Source of the DNA: Solimonas sp.
GTDB lineage: Bacteria; Pseudomonadota; Gammaproteobacteria; Nevskiales; Nevskiaceae
Direction: 5' to 3'
Assembly (NCBI GenBank): GCA_030149365.1
Contig: JASBRP010000030.1
Span: 124,001-188,000 of the forward strand
Length of the DNA: 64,000 nucleotides
Positions 17,519 to 25,724 of the stretch are shown piece after piece (position 1 is the stretch's first letter; every line of letters begins with the position of its first letter). Under the pieces are notes generated by a model, which was given only the letters and a program-made list of their open reading frames with translations, ran no database searches and was not told where the DNA came from. The position numbers were made by a program, and so were the translations under genes.

Positions 17519-18178
17519 ATGAAGACACGACTGATTGCCGTACTGATGCTGGCGCTGGGATCGCTGCTGCCGGGGGTGCTGCTGGCCCAGGGCGAACCGC
17601 CCGGCTTCGAGGGCATGCTGGGCGCGCACAACGGTATCCGCGGGGCCGTCAACCAGCCGCCGCTGCGCTGGTCGGCGCAGGCCGCCGCGCAGGCCCAGTC
17701 CTGGGCCGACCAGCTGGCCCGGGAAAACTGTGCCGCGCGCTACAACCCCGACATGGCCCGCCGCGAGAAGTACGGCGAGAATGTGTTCCGCGCCACCGCC
17801 GGGCAGCCCTACCAGGGCTACCGCCGCACGCCGGCACAGGTGGTCTCGCGCTGGAACGAGGAAGGCCGCGACTACGACCACAACCTGCACCAGTGCCGCA
17901 ACCAGGGCGGCACGCAGTGCGGCCAGTACCTGCAGATGATCTGGGGCGCCACCGAGGAAGTAGGCTGCGGCCGCGCACGTTGCGAGACCGCCGAGGTCTG
18001 GGTCTGCAACTACACCCCGCGCGGCCTGCAGGACGGCGTGAAGCCTTACGGCAATCCGCCGGCCCCGCCTGCGGTCAGCGAGAAGCCGCAGGAGGTCATG
18101 GTAGGCGCGCTGGAATGCTCGGCGCTGCCTCAGGTGCACCCGGGCGTGGATTATCCGCAGCAGTCGCCGGTGAACTGA
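17519..18178 (+). CDS. CAP/SCP (PR-1-like) secreted protein
   Basis: 219 residues. Signal peptide about 1-23, then a CAP domain: 'MLGAHNGIRGAVNQPPLRWS', 'KYGENVF', 'DYDHNLHQCRNQGGTQCGQY', 'MIWGATEEVGCGRARC', 'VWVCNYTPRG'. These give the CAP cavity His/Glu residues and several Cys likely to form disulfides. The last ~40 residues are Pro-rich. Bacterial CAP proteins are secreted with mostly unknown roles. The ATG at 17519 follows GAGGTG. It is 29 bases after the hydrolase gene, probably one operon. Confidence 0.9.
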   Translation: MKTRLIAVLMLALGSLLPGVLLAQGEPPGFEGMLGAHNGIRGAVNQPPLRWSAQAAAQAQSWADQLARENCAARYNPDMARREKYGENVFRATAGQPYQGYRRTPAQVVSRWNEEGRDYDHNLHQCRNQGGTQCGQYLQMIWGATEEVGCGRARCETAEVWVCNYTPRGLQDGVKPYGNPPAPPAVSEKPQEVMVGALECSALPQVHPGVDYPQQSPVN

Positions 18179-18191
18179 TCGGCAAGCGCAA

Positions 18192-18228
18192 TGAAAAAGG
18201 GCCGGCGAATGCCGGCCCTTTTCGTTTC
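18192..18228 (+). terminator. Rho-independent terminator
   Basis: GAAAAAGGGCCGGC, loop GAAT, GCCGGCCCTTTTC. Right after the CAP gene; symmetrical enough to serve both strands. Confidence 0.9.
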
Positions 18229-18284
18229 AGCCTAGCGGCGTCAATCGAATCGTAGATCGCGATGCTGCCCTGGTCATGCACTCC

Positions 18285-18341
18285 TGTAGGAGCCAGCTTG
18301 CTGGCGACAAGCTGCGTGTCGCCAGCAAGCTGGCTCCTACA
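18285..18341. repeat. REP doublet (REPIN-like), copy 1
   Basis: Two inverted copies of a 24-base REP-like unit beginning TGTAGGAGCCAGCTTGCTGG, at 18285-18308 and 18318-18341, separated by 9 bases. Each unit contains its own short palindrome (CCAGC..GCTGG). It closely resembles the Pseudomonas REP (TGTAGGAGC-G-AGCTTGCT). It lies between two convergent genes, 3 bases from the stop at 18345. A second copy is at 47783-47843. Confidence 0.9.
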
Positions 18342-18344
18342 ACT

Positions 18345-19385
18345 TCAACCGCCGTGCGCAGCCAGTGCCTTCTCGAAGGCCCCGGAGTTGTAGAAGCGCT
18401 GCAGCAGGCGCCGCACGGTAGGTTCCAGCATCTTCTTTTTCTTCAGCGCCTGGATCACGTGCGGCGCGTGACGCATGGCCTCGGCCAGCATCAGGTCGCG
18501 GTCGATGCCCAGGTCGTCCAGCAGCGCCTTGAGCGAGACCTTGCCGTAGCGCTCGAAGAAAGCGTCAATGCCGGCGTCGATCAGCTTGGTGTAGATCGGG
18601 GCCTTGCGCAGCTCTCGCCAGTATTCAAAGCCCGCCACGAAGATCTCCTCCAGCGTGCGCTCGTCGATATGGCGGCGCAGCTCGCCCAGGCGCAGGTTCT
18701 TGAGCTCCTTCCAGGCGCGCAGTGAGGCATCGCGCAGGATTTCGTCGCCCTCCTCGTCCAGCAGCATCTCCACGGCACGCTGCGAGGCGCTGCCGACGCT
18801 CTTGGCGATGTAGCGGCGCAGGCCCTCCTCCACTGTCTCGTCCAGGCCGGACACGGAGGCGGCACGGCTCAGCACGGCCTTGCCCAGCTTCATCATCGAG
18901 CGCGCGCCGGGGATGTTTTCGCCCAGCGAGCTCTGCGACAGGTAGCCGCGGATGCCGCTCAGCAACAGCTCGGAGGCGATGCGGCCGTACAGCGGGCTGG
19001 CCACCACGCCGCGCACGATCGCCTCGCGCGCCGACTTCTGCTCCAGCACCAGGTCGGTGAACTCCTCGAACTGGCGGTCGCTCATCAGGTCGGCCAGTCG
19101 GGTGTCGTCCAGCGCCGGGTGGGCGTGGATGACGCGCGCGATCTCGCCGACCAGCTCGGGGATGCCGCTGCCCAGCTCCAGGTTGGCGGCATAGGTGTGC
19201 GCGGTGTCCTTGATCTGCTTGCGGGTCACCGCCTCGGACAGCTTCAGCTTGGCGGCGTCGGCCAGGCCCTCGTCGAGCAGCTCGGCCACCACCACCTTGA
19301 GCTCGTCGCCCTCCAGTTGCTCCAGCGTGAACTGCACATGGGCTTCCAGCAGCACGGCGGCCAGGGGATGGGTCTTCTTGGTCAT
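18345..19385 (-). CDS. Hypothetical helical cytoplasmic protein
   Basis: 346 residues, no signal peptide or membrane span, rich in Leu, Glu, Arg and Lys, and mostly helical by eye. The ATG at 19385 has GAGGAGCAAGAC upstream, better than an ATG 11 codons earlier. Visible: 'HPLAAVLLEAHVQFTLEQLE' at the start, a central 'GARSMMKLGKAVLSRAASVSG', and a basic 'ALKKKKMLEPTVRRLLQRFY' near the end. I do not recognise a family. It follows an MFS gene by 10 bases in a three-gene operon. Confidence 0.75.
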   Translation of the reverse strand: MTKKTHPLAAVLLEAHVQFTLEQLEGDELKVVVAELLDEGLADAAKLKLSEAVTRKQIKDTAHTYAANLELGSGIPELVGEIARVIHAHPALDDTRLADLMSDRQFEEFTDLVLEQKSAREAIVRGVVASPLYGRIASELLLSGIRGYLSQSSLGENIPGARSMMKLGKAVLSRAASVSGLDETVEEGLRRYIAKSVGSASQRAVEMLLDEEGDEILRDASLRAWKELKNLRLGELRRHIDERTLEEIFVAGFEYWRELRKAPIYTKLIDAGIDAFFERYGKVSLKALLDDLGIDRDLMLAEAMRHAPHVIQALKKKKMLEPTVRRLLQRFYNSGAFEKALAAHGG

Positions 19386-19395
19386 GTCTTGCTCC

Positions 19396-20574
19396 TCAGT
19401 ATTTCGTTGCAGAGGCACTGCGCCGCAGCCACAGCAGCCCGCTCAATCCGGTCAAGCCTATGCCGGCGGAGATCCACAGCACATGGCCGCCGAGCCGGTC
19501 CACCCCGATGCCGAACGCCAGTGGCGCCGCCGCCTGGGCCACGCGCGAGGGTGCCTCCAGCCAGCCGGCACGCCGCCCGAAGCCAGCCGGCCCGAACAGC
19601 GCCAGCGGCAGCGTGCCCTTGATGATCGTCATCAGCCCGGTGCCCATGCCGTGCAGCACCGTGAAGACGGCGGCGAAGGGGGCTCCGAACGCCATGATCA
19701 GCATCACGCCCGTGGGGTGCAGTGACATGGAGAGGCGCGCCGCCACCAGCGGGTGGAAGCGGTTGAGATAGCCGGCCTCGGCCAGGCGCCCCGCCACCTG
19801 CGAGACGCCGAACAGGGATGCCGCTGCCACTGCCATGGCCGGCGTACAGCCGATCTTCTCCAGGATGCGCGGCAGGTGCGTGGCCATGCCGGCGAACACC
19901 AGGCCGGAGCAGGTGAAGGCACCGGCGAGGATCCACATGGTCAGCGCCGGCGGCACGGCGGCAGGCGCCTGTGCCTCGGCACGATGCATTTCCATGGGGC
20001 GCTCCACCCGCGGCACCAGCCAGTAGTGGATGCCCAGGCCGATGCTCAGGTGCGCCAGCGCCCAGACGGCGCAGGCGAGGCGCCAGCCGTAGTGAGCTTC
20101 CAGCGCCGCCGTCAGCGGCCAACTGACGGTGCTGGAGAAGCCGCCCAGCAGGGTCACGCCGACGATGGAACGGCGCGCCTCGCCGCGGTACAGGCTCACC
20201 AGGGTGGAGAAGGCGGCGTCGTAGAGCCCCATGGGCATGGCCGCGCCGAGCAGCAGCCAGCCCAGGGCCAGCTGCAGCGGTCCCTGCGCGGTTGCCATGG
20301 TCAGGTGGGCGGTGGCGAACACCAGGTTGGAAGCCAGCAGCACGCGACGGCCGCCCTGCCGGTCGATCAGGCCGCCCACCAGCGGGCCCAGCGCCGCCGC
20401 CAGCAGCAGCGCGGCGGAGAACATCAGGTAGACGGTGGCAGGCGCCAGGCCCAGCTCCGCCGCCATGGGCCGGGCCAGCGTGGCCAGCAGGTAGTAGCTC
20501 GAGCCCCAGGCCAGCAACTGGCCCAGGCCCACGGCGATCACGGTGCGGCGGCGTGAGTCGCCCGCATTGTTCAC
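19396..20574 (-). CDS. MFS transporter
   Basis: 392 residues, about 12 helices. 'LGQLLAWGSSYYLLATLARP' at the N-terminus, the loop 2-3 motif 'GGLIDRQGGRRVLL', and long hydrophobic runs throughout are typical of bacterial MFS permeases of the monocarboxylate or unknown-substrate group. Its start overlaps the upstream hydrolase stop by 4 bases and its stop is 10 bases before the next gene, so the three probably form one operon. Substrate cannot be told. Confidence 0.85.
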   Translation of the reverse strand: MNNAGDSRRRTVIAVGLGQLLAWGSSYYLLATLARPMAAELGLAPATVYLMFSAALLLAAALGPLVGGLIDRQGGRRVLLASNLVFATAHLTMATAQGPLQLALGWLLLGAAMPMGLYDAAFSTLVSLYRGEARRSIVGVTLLGGFSSTVSWPLTAALEAHYGWRLACAVWALAHLSIGLGIHYWLVPRVERPMEMHRAEAQAPAAVPPALTMWILAGAFTCSGLVFAGMATHLPRILEKIGCTPAMAVAAASLFGVSQVAGRLAEAGYLNRFHPLVAARLSMSLHPTGVMLIMAFGAPFAAVFTVLHGMGTGLMTIIKGTLPLALFGPAGFGRRAGWLEAPSRVAQAAAPLAFGIGVDRLGGHVLWISAGIGLTGLSGLLWLRRSASATKY

Positions 20575-21482
20575 GCCGCGCGGCGTCCGTGCGCGCGCTC
20601 GGCGTGCTTGGCGTGGTGCAGGATCAGGTGCGACAGCTTGGGCAGCAGCGACGACGGCAGGTCATGGCCCATGCCGTGGATGATCTCGAGCTGCGCGTCC
20701 GGGATGTGCTTCTTCAGGTCCCGCGCCGCCGGCACCGGCACCAGCGGGTCCTTGTCGCCGTGGATGACCAGCGTCGGCGCCTTGATGCGCGCCAGCTGCT
20801 TCACGCGACTGCCGGAGGCCATGATCGCCACCATCTGCCGTGCCAGGCCCTGCGGGTGCACGTTGCGGTCCAGCGCGCGGGCGACGTACTCGCGCAGCTC
20901 CGGCTCGGGCGAGGGATAGCCCGGGCTGCCGATCATGCGCCAGGTGTTCATGCCGAACTGCAGCAGGCTCTCGCGATCGCGCGCCTTGGGCTTGGACATC
21001 ATGCGCATCTGGATGCGCAGCGAGGGCTTCTTGAGCCAGGGGTTGCCACTGCTGGTCATGATCAGGGTCAGGCTGCGCACGCGGCTGGCATGCTTGTAGC
21101 CGAGCACCTGCGCGATCATGCCGCCCATGGAAAGGCCCACCACGTGCGCGGTCTTGATCTTCAGTGCATCGAGCAGCGCCACCGCGTCTTCTGCCATGTC
21201 GTCCAGCAGGTAGGCCGATTTCTGCGGCAGGCGCAGCGTGTAGAACAGGCCGCTGCGCAGCAGGTCCGGCTTGCCCAGGTGGTCCAGCTTTTCCGACAGG
21301 CCGATGTCGCGGTTGTCGAAGCGGATCACGTGGTAGCCGCCGGACGCCAGCGCCTCGCAGAAGGCGTCCGGCCAGTGCACCAGCTGGGCACCCAGGCCCA
21401 TGATCAGCAGCAGCGCCGGGTTGGACGGATTGCCGAAGGTTTCGTAGCAGATCTGCAGGCCGTTGGCCCTGACGTGCGGCAT
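20571..21482 (-). CDS. Alpha/beta hydrolase
   Basis: 303 residues, cytoplasmic. 'LLIMGLGAQLVHWPDAFCEALA' (oxyanion region), 'IRFDNRDIGLSEKLD', nucleophile elbow 'VVGLSMGGMIAQVLG' (about Ser 119), acid 'LVIHGDKDPLVPV', and His in 'IHGMGHDLP'. Resembles epoxide-hydrolase or haloperoxidase-like esterases. First gene of a three-gene operon with an MFS transporter and an unknown protein, which suggests transport and processing of a common small molecule (inference). Confidence 0.87.
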   Translation of the reverse strand: MPHVRANGLQICYETFGNPSNPALLLIMGLGAQLVHWPDAFCEALASGGYHVIRFDNRDIGLSEKLDHLGKPDLLRSGLFYTLRLPQKSAYLLDDMAEDAVALLDALKIKTAHVVGLSMGGMIAQVLGYKHASRVRSLTLIMTSSGNPWLKKPSLRIQMRMMSKPKARDRESLLQFGMNTWRMIGSPGYPSPEPELREYVARALDRNVHPQGLARQMVAIMASGSRVKQLARIKAPTLVIHGDKDPLVPVPAARDLKKHIPDAQLEIIHGMGHDLPSSLLPKLSHLILHHAKHAERAHGRRAA

Positions 21483-21568
21483 GGAACAGGCTCGCCTTGA
21501 AGGTAATGGGGGATTCTGTCACGGGCAGGCTATGCTTGGATTGACCCCTCGGACCATCCGCACTGCTC

Positions 21569-22408
21569 ATGAGCCAAGCTTCCGCCGCCCCGTTCGCCGA
21601 CGCCTTCAACCCGCTGGCCCTGCAGGCGGCGGACGGTGCGCGCCTGGAGGTGCTGCCCTACGGCGCGCACCTGCTGTCCTGGGTGCCGGCCGGCGAGCGC
21701 GACAGCCGCCTGTTCCTCAGCACCGCCGCGGAATACCGCCAAGGCGTGTCAGTGCGCGGCGGCATCCCGGTGGTCTTCCCGCAGTTCTCGGGCCACGGCA
21801 GCTTGCCCAAGCACGGCTTCGCGCGGGTGCAGGCCTGGGACACGCTGCAGCAGGGCCCGTCGGGCTGTCGCCTGCGGCTGCGCGAATCGGCGCAGACGCT
21901 GGTCCTGTGGCCCCACCCCTTCGAGCTGCAGCTGGACCTGGCCCTGGAGGCCAACCGCCTGCAGGTGGCGCTGACCGTGCTCAACACCGGCACCTCGGCC
22001 TTCGAATTCACCGTGGCACTGCACAGCTACCTGCAGGTCGGCGACATCCACCACGCGCGCCTGCATGGCCTGCAGGGCCGGCGCTACCTGGATGCCGTGC
22101 GCGACCGCGAACACCACGTACAGCACGACGAGCCGCTGGTCCTGGGCGAATGGATCGACCGCATCTATTTCGACGCGCCCGGCGAACTGCTGCTTGAGGA
22201 GCCGTCACGGCGCCTGCGTATCCGCCAGGAGGGTTTCACCGACACCGTGGTGTGGAACCCTGCCGCCGCGCTCACCGCGACGCTGCCGGACATGCAGCCG
22301 GACGACTGGCGCCGGATGCTCTGCGTCGAGGCCGGCACCACCGTCACGCCGGTCCGGCTGGAGCCCGGCCAGCGCTGGCGCGGCGCCCAGATCCTGGTCG
22401 CCGAATGA
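21569..22408 (+). CDS. D-hexose-6-phosphate mutarotase (YeaD-type aldose epimerase)
   Basis: 279 residues of the galactose-mutarotase fold. Diagnostic: 'SVRGGIPVVFPQFSGHGSLPKHGFAR' (catalytic His in 'KHGFAR'), 'FEFTVALHSYLQVGDI', and 'GFTDTVVWNP', matching the glucose-6-phosphate 1-epimerase subgroup rather than GalM. It would equilibrate hexose-6-phosphate anomers in the cytoplasm. The stop overlaps the next start by 4 bases. Confidence 0.9.
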   Translation: MSQASAAPFADAFNPLALQAADGARLEVLPYGAHLLSWVPAGERDSRLFLSTAAEYRQGVSVRGGIPVVFPQFSGHGSLPKHGFARVQAWDTLQQGPSGCRLRLRESAQTLVLWPHPFELQLDLALEANRLQVALTVLNTGTSAFEFTVALHSYLQVGDIHHARLHGLQGRRYLDAVRDREHHVQHDEPLVLGEWIDRIYFDAPGELLLEEPSRRLRIRQEGFTDTVVWNPAAALTATLPDMQPDDWRRMLCVEAGTTVTPVRLEPGQRWRGAQILVAE

Positions 22409-22863
22409 AACGCCTGCTGCTGGTCTACCACAGCCAGAGCGGCCGCACCGCCCGCCTGATGGAAGCCGTATGCGCCGGTGCCGCGGAGTTTGCGGACGAG
22501 GTGGAGTTGCGCGTGCTGCGCGCCTTCGACGCCGGGCTGGACGACCTGCTGTGGGCCGAGGGGCTGCTGATCGGCACGCCGGAGAACTTCGGCTATCTCA
22601 GCGGCGCGGTGAAGGACTTCCTGGACCGCACCTACTACCCGGCCGAGGGCAAGACCCTGGGCCTGCCCTGGGCCATGTTCGTGTCTGCCGGCAATGACGG
22701 TGCCGGAGCCGTGCGGGCACTGGAGCGCATCGCCACCGGCTATGGCTGGACCCGCGTGGCCGATGCCCTGATCGTGCAGGGTGAGCCCGACGAAGCCGCG
22801 CTGGCACGGAGCCGCGAGCTGGGCCAGACCCTGGCGGCCGGGCTGGCCTGCGGCGTCTTCTGA
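22405..22863 (+). CDS. Flavodoxin-like NAD(P)H-dependent oxidoreductase
   Basis: 152 residues. 'MKRLLLVYHSQSGRTARLMEA' is the FMN-phosphate loop (SxSGRT) of flavodoxin-type reductases. 'GLLIGTPENFGYLSGAVKDFLDRTYY' is the second flavin loop, and 'GNDGAGAVRALERIATGYGW' is typical of this subgroup. Cytoplasmic; partner unknown. It overlaps the mutarotase by 4 bases (ATGA), so it is translationally coupled, a pairing without an obvious metabolic reason. Confidence 0.85.
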   Translation: MKRLLLVYHSQSGRTARLMEAVCAGAAEFADEVELRVLRAFDAGLDDLLWAEGLLIGTPENFGYLSGAVKDFLDRTYYPAEGKTLGLPWAMFVSAGNDGAGAVRALERIATGYGWTRVADALIVQGEPDEAALARSRELGQTLAAGLACGVF

Positions 22864-22876
22864 CTGAATCGCGGGC

Positions 22877-22906
22877 AAAAAGAAGGCGGGCCCCGCAGGG
22901 CCCGCC
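22877..22906 (-). terminator. Rho-independent terminator of the subtilase gene
   Basis: GGCGGGCCC, loop CGCA, GGGCCCGCC. On the minus strand it is followed by a CTTCTTTTTG tract, so it ends the subtilase transcript; it may also stop the flavodoxin transcript. Confidence 0.85.
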
Positions 22907-22924
22907 AAGTGGAGGATCTGTCGT

Positions 22925-24169
22925 TCAGTAGGCGGACGGATCGAGGCGCAGCAGCAGGTTCGGCGAACCGCTGCCCGGGTTGCCCACCTTGCCGCTGCTG
23001 GCCGAGGCCTTGAGCGCCGCATCCACCGCTGCCGGGCTGGCACCGCTGTTCACGGTGAGGTACCGCGCCGCCGCGCCGGCCACATGCGGGCTGGCCATGG
23101 ACGTGCCGCTCAGGCTGCTGGAGCCGGTATTGTTGTTGTAGGCCGCCGATACGATGTTGGAGCCCGGCGCGAACAGGTCGACGCAGGCGCCGAAGTTCGA
23201 ATAGGACGCGCGCTCGTCGGTGTTGGTGGTCGCGCCGATGGTGATCGCACGCGGCACGCGGCTGGGCGAGCCATTGCAGGCGTTGGCGGTTTCGTTGCCT
23301 GCGGCCACGACCACCGTGGCGCCGGAATCGATCAGGTTGTTGACCGCGGTATCGAGCAGGTCGGACGCGCCGCCGCCCAGCGACATGTTGACCACGGCCG
23401 GCAGCTGGCGGTTGGCCGTCACCCAGTCCACGCCCGCGATGATCGTCGAGGTCGCGGTGCTGCGGCCGCAGCCGAACACGCGCACCGGGTGCAGCGTGGC
23501 GCGCTTGGCCACGCCGAAGCTGCTGCCCACGGCCGTACCCGCCACGTGCGTGCCGTGGCCGTTGCAGTCGGTGGTGTTGGCCGGATCGGTCGGCGGGCAG
23601 CCGAGCCCGAGCAGGGTGCACAGCAGGCCCTCGTTGCCGTTGGCGGCAAAGTTGCGGCCGGCGGCGATGCGGTTGGCAAAGTCCGTGTGCGCGGCGTTGA
23701 GGCCGGTGTCGATCACGTAGACGTGCACGTTCTGCCCGGCATTGGCCGGATAGCTGTACTGGCTGTCCAGCGGCAGGTTCACCTGGTCGATACGGTCCAG
23801 GCCGTAGGACGGCGGGCTGAACTGGGTCTCGGTGAGGAACAGCGTGCGGTCCTGCTCGATGCGCAGCACGCGCGGATTGCGCGCCAGTGCCTCGGCCGCC
23901 GCGGGCGGCAGGCGTACGCTGAAGCCCTTCAGTGCATGGGTATAGACCTGCCGGACTTCGCCACCGCCCACACTGCCCACCACGCCCTGAACGACCTGGG
24001 CCAGCGGGCCACTGCGGGCCGCTGCCGGCGCCAGTTCGACGATGTACTGATCGGGGATCAACTGGCTGATCAGGCCGCGGATCGGCTGCGGATGGGCGGC
24101 CTGCTGCGCCTGCGCCACACCGGCCAGGCCGAGCAGGGCCAGCGCACCGAGGATCACTTTGCTTTTCAT
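22925..24169 (-). CDS. Secreted subtilisin-like serine protease (proteinase K type)
   Basis: 414 residues. Signal peptide about 1-22; inhibitor-I9 propeptide about 40-115 ('DQYIVELAP', 'RVLRIEQDR'); then an S8 domain with catalytic Asp in 'YVIDTGLNAAH' (about 154), His in 'CNGHGTHVAGT' (about 205), oxyanion Asn in 'VVAAGNETANAC' (about 292) and Ser in 'SGTSMASPHVAG' (about 357). Between Asp and His an insert with two Cys ('LLCTLLGLGCPPTDP') may form a disulfide. It ends soon after the catalytic domain. Likely an extracellular scavenging protease made as a zymogen. Confidence 0.94.
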   Translation of the reverse strand: MKSKVILGALALLGLAGVAQAQQAAHPQPIRGLISQLIPDQYIVELAPAAARSGPLAQVVQGVVGSVGGGEVRQVYTHALKGFSVRLPPAAAEALARNPRVLRIEQDRTLFLTETQFSPPSYGLDRIDQVNLPLDSQYSYPANAGQNVHVYVIDTGLNAAHTDFANRIAAGRNFAANGNEGLLCTLLGLGCPPTDPANTTDCNGHGTHVAGTAVGSSFGVAKRATLHPVRVFGCGRSTATSTIIAGVDWVTANRQLPAVVNMSLGGGASDLLDTAVNNLIDSGATVVVAAGNETANACNGSPSRVPRAITIGATTNTDERASYSNFGACVDLFAPGSNIVSAAYNNNTGSSSLSGTSMASPHVAGAAARYLTVNSGASPAAVDAALKASASSGKVGNPGSGSPNLLLRLDPSAY

Positions 24170-24312
24170 TTTTCTGACTCTCCTTGTCTGCTTCTGGAAC
24201 GGGCTCCCCAGCCCAGTACCCCGCGCGGAGCATACCCCCCACCCCTGGATCGGGCCGTGCGAAAAAGTCCTACGTCCCTGTCCGCCTAAGGCGGCAATGC
24301 CCCAATGTCGTG

Positions 24313-24350
24313 CACAAAAAAGGCGGCGCCCCGGAGGGCGCCGCCTTTTG
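24313..24350 (-). terminator. Rho-independent terminator
   Basis: GGCGGCGCCC, loop CGGA, GGGCGCCGCC with flanking A and T runs, after the stop of the beta-barrel protein gene on the minus strand. Confidence 0.9.
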
Positions 24351-24365
24351 CCATCAGGCCCGGTC

Positions 24366-24926
24366 TTATCGGCCGGTCAGGCGCGGACCAAAGTTGTAGC
24401 GCACGCCGGCCTCGAGGCGGTCGTCGTCACCGGCGCCCTGGACCGCGGCCACGAGATCGACCTTCGGCGTCAGGCCGTAGAGGCCGGTGAGGCGCAGCGA
24501 GGTGTCGTCATAGCCGTCGATGTCGATGTAGCGGATTTCCGGCGACAGCTCCAGGCGACCGTCGGCGTTCTGCCAGCGCACACCGCCGCGCAGGCCGAAG
24601 CCATCCTCGTCGGCCGAGCCGAACTCGAAGCGCTCATAGGTGGCGCCAGCGGTGAGATCCACGCTGTTGTTCAGCGGCGTGTGGAACAGCGCACCCAGGC
24701 TGATCTGCTCGAGATCATCGGTATCGTTGTACTCGCCGATCAGGGCGATGTTCTTGTGGATGTCGCCGGAGCCGGCGATACGGAAGCCGGATTCGTCATA
24801 CCCGTCGAAATCGCGGTTCAGGAAGCCGCCCTCCACATAGGTGTAGTTGTGGGCCGCGGCCAGGCCAGGGAGTGCTGCCAGGGCGCCAGCGGCGATCAGC
24901 AGGCGGGTTCGGGTGAGTGCTTTCAT
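24366..24926 (-). CDS. Small outer-membrane beta-barrel protein
   Basis: 186 residues. Signal peptide about 1-25 (ends 'GLAAAHNY'), then alternating short strands with Asp/Gly turns ('YTYVEGGFLNRDFDGYD', 'VDLTAGATYERFEFG', 'LELSPEIRYIDIDGYD') and a C-terminal strand 'LEAGVRYNFGPRLTGR'. This resembles 8-stranded OmpA/OmpW-like barrels of unknown function. The ATG at 24926 has GGAG eight bases upstream; longer in-frame starts lack a signal peptide. Expressed alone. Confidence 0.78.
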   Translation of the reverse strand: MKALTRTRLLIAAGALAALPGLAAAHNYTYVEGGFLNRDFDGYDESGFRIAGSGDIHKNIALIGEYNDTDDLEQISLGALFHTPLNNSVDLTAGATYERFEFGSADEDGFGLRGGVRWQNADGRLELSPEIRYIDIDGYDDTSLRLTGLYGLTPKVDLVAAVQGAGDDDRLEAGVRYNFGPRLTGR

Positions 24927-25156
24927 TATCGTGACTCCTGTCATCGGGGGTGACGTCCGGCCTCTTCTGGGCCGCCGTTCCGCAATCAAGCGGTGAGCGC
25001 AGGATGGTGATCGCCCACTGAACCTTCCATGAACGCAACCCCGGAGGTGACGCAGGCCCGGGACTTGCCCACAATGCGCAGCCCGCGGAGCGGCCGTCAT
25101 CGCACTGGCACGCTCCATGCGGACAATCCGCCTAGTCCCCACACCTCCACGACCGC

Positions 25157-25624
25157 ATGTCCCGCAAGATCGTCACGCGCCGCTCCCCCATCCATGGCAA
25201 TGGCGTCTTCGCCGCCCGCAAGCTGGGCCCCGGCGTCGAACTCATCGAGTACCAGGGCCGCCTGATGACCCATGCGCAGGCCGACCGCCTCTACGAAGGC
25301 GGGGTCGATACCGGTCATACCTTCCTGTTCACGCTCAACGAGCGCTACATCATCGACGCCAACGTCGACGGCAACGAGGCGCGCTGGCTCAACCACAGCT
25401 GCGCACCCAACTGTCAGGCGGTATGGGAAGAGAGCGCCGACGGCAACCCGAAGAAGGACCGGATCCTGATCGAAACCCTGCGCGAGATCGCACCGGGCGA
25501 AGAGCTGACCTACGACTACGGCATCAGCCTGCCGGTGCGCCAGACCGCGAAGATGAAGGCCCTCTGGGCCTGCCGCTGCGGCACGCCGGAATGCAGCGGC
25601 ACCATGCTCAAGCCCAAGCGCTGA
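25157..25624 (+). CDS. SET-domain protein lysine methyltransferase
   Basis: 155 residues, almost exactly one SET domain plus a post-SET motif. 'SPIHGNGVFAARKLGPGVEL' is the first SAM loop, 'WLNHSCAPNCQAVW' the NHSC motif, 'APGEELTYDYG' the catalytic Tyr region, and 'WACRCGTPECSGTML' a post-SET-like cluster (CxCGxxxCxG). All core residues are present, so an active SAM-dependent lysine methyltransferase is plausible. Bacterial relatives exist; substrates are mostly unknown. Single-gene unit ending in a strong terminator. Confidence 0.9.
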   Translation: MSRKIVTRRSPIHGNGVFAARKLGPGVELIEYQGRLMTHAQADRLYEGGVDTGHTFLFTLNERYIIDANVDGNEARWLNHSCAPNCQAVWEESADGNPKKDRILIETLREIAPGEELTYDYGISLPVRQTAKMKALWACRCGTPECSGTMLKPKR

Positions 25625-25674
25625 GCCGGCAAGGCGCAGGGCTTGCCGCCCTGAGGCCTGCATTCCGCAAGTCC

Positions 25675-25709
25675 AAAAAAAACCGCGGCACGAGGCCGCG
25701 GTTTTTTTG
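25675..25709. terminator. Bidirectional rho-independent terminator
   Basis: ACCGCGGC, loop ACGAG, GCCGCGGT with long A and T runs, between the convergent SET and esterase genes. Stem and loop are identical to those of the cspA terminator at 3143-3175. Confidence 0.93.
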
Positions 25710-25724
25710 TGCCGCGTGCAGCGC

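Noticed and set aside
18285-18341. REP doublet as a CRISPR unit
   Set aside because: Only one inverted pair per site, no direct-repeat array and no cas genes.
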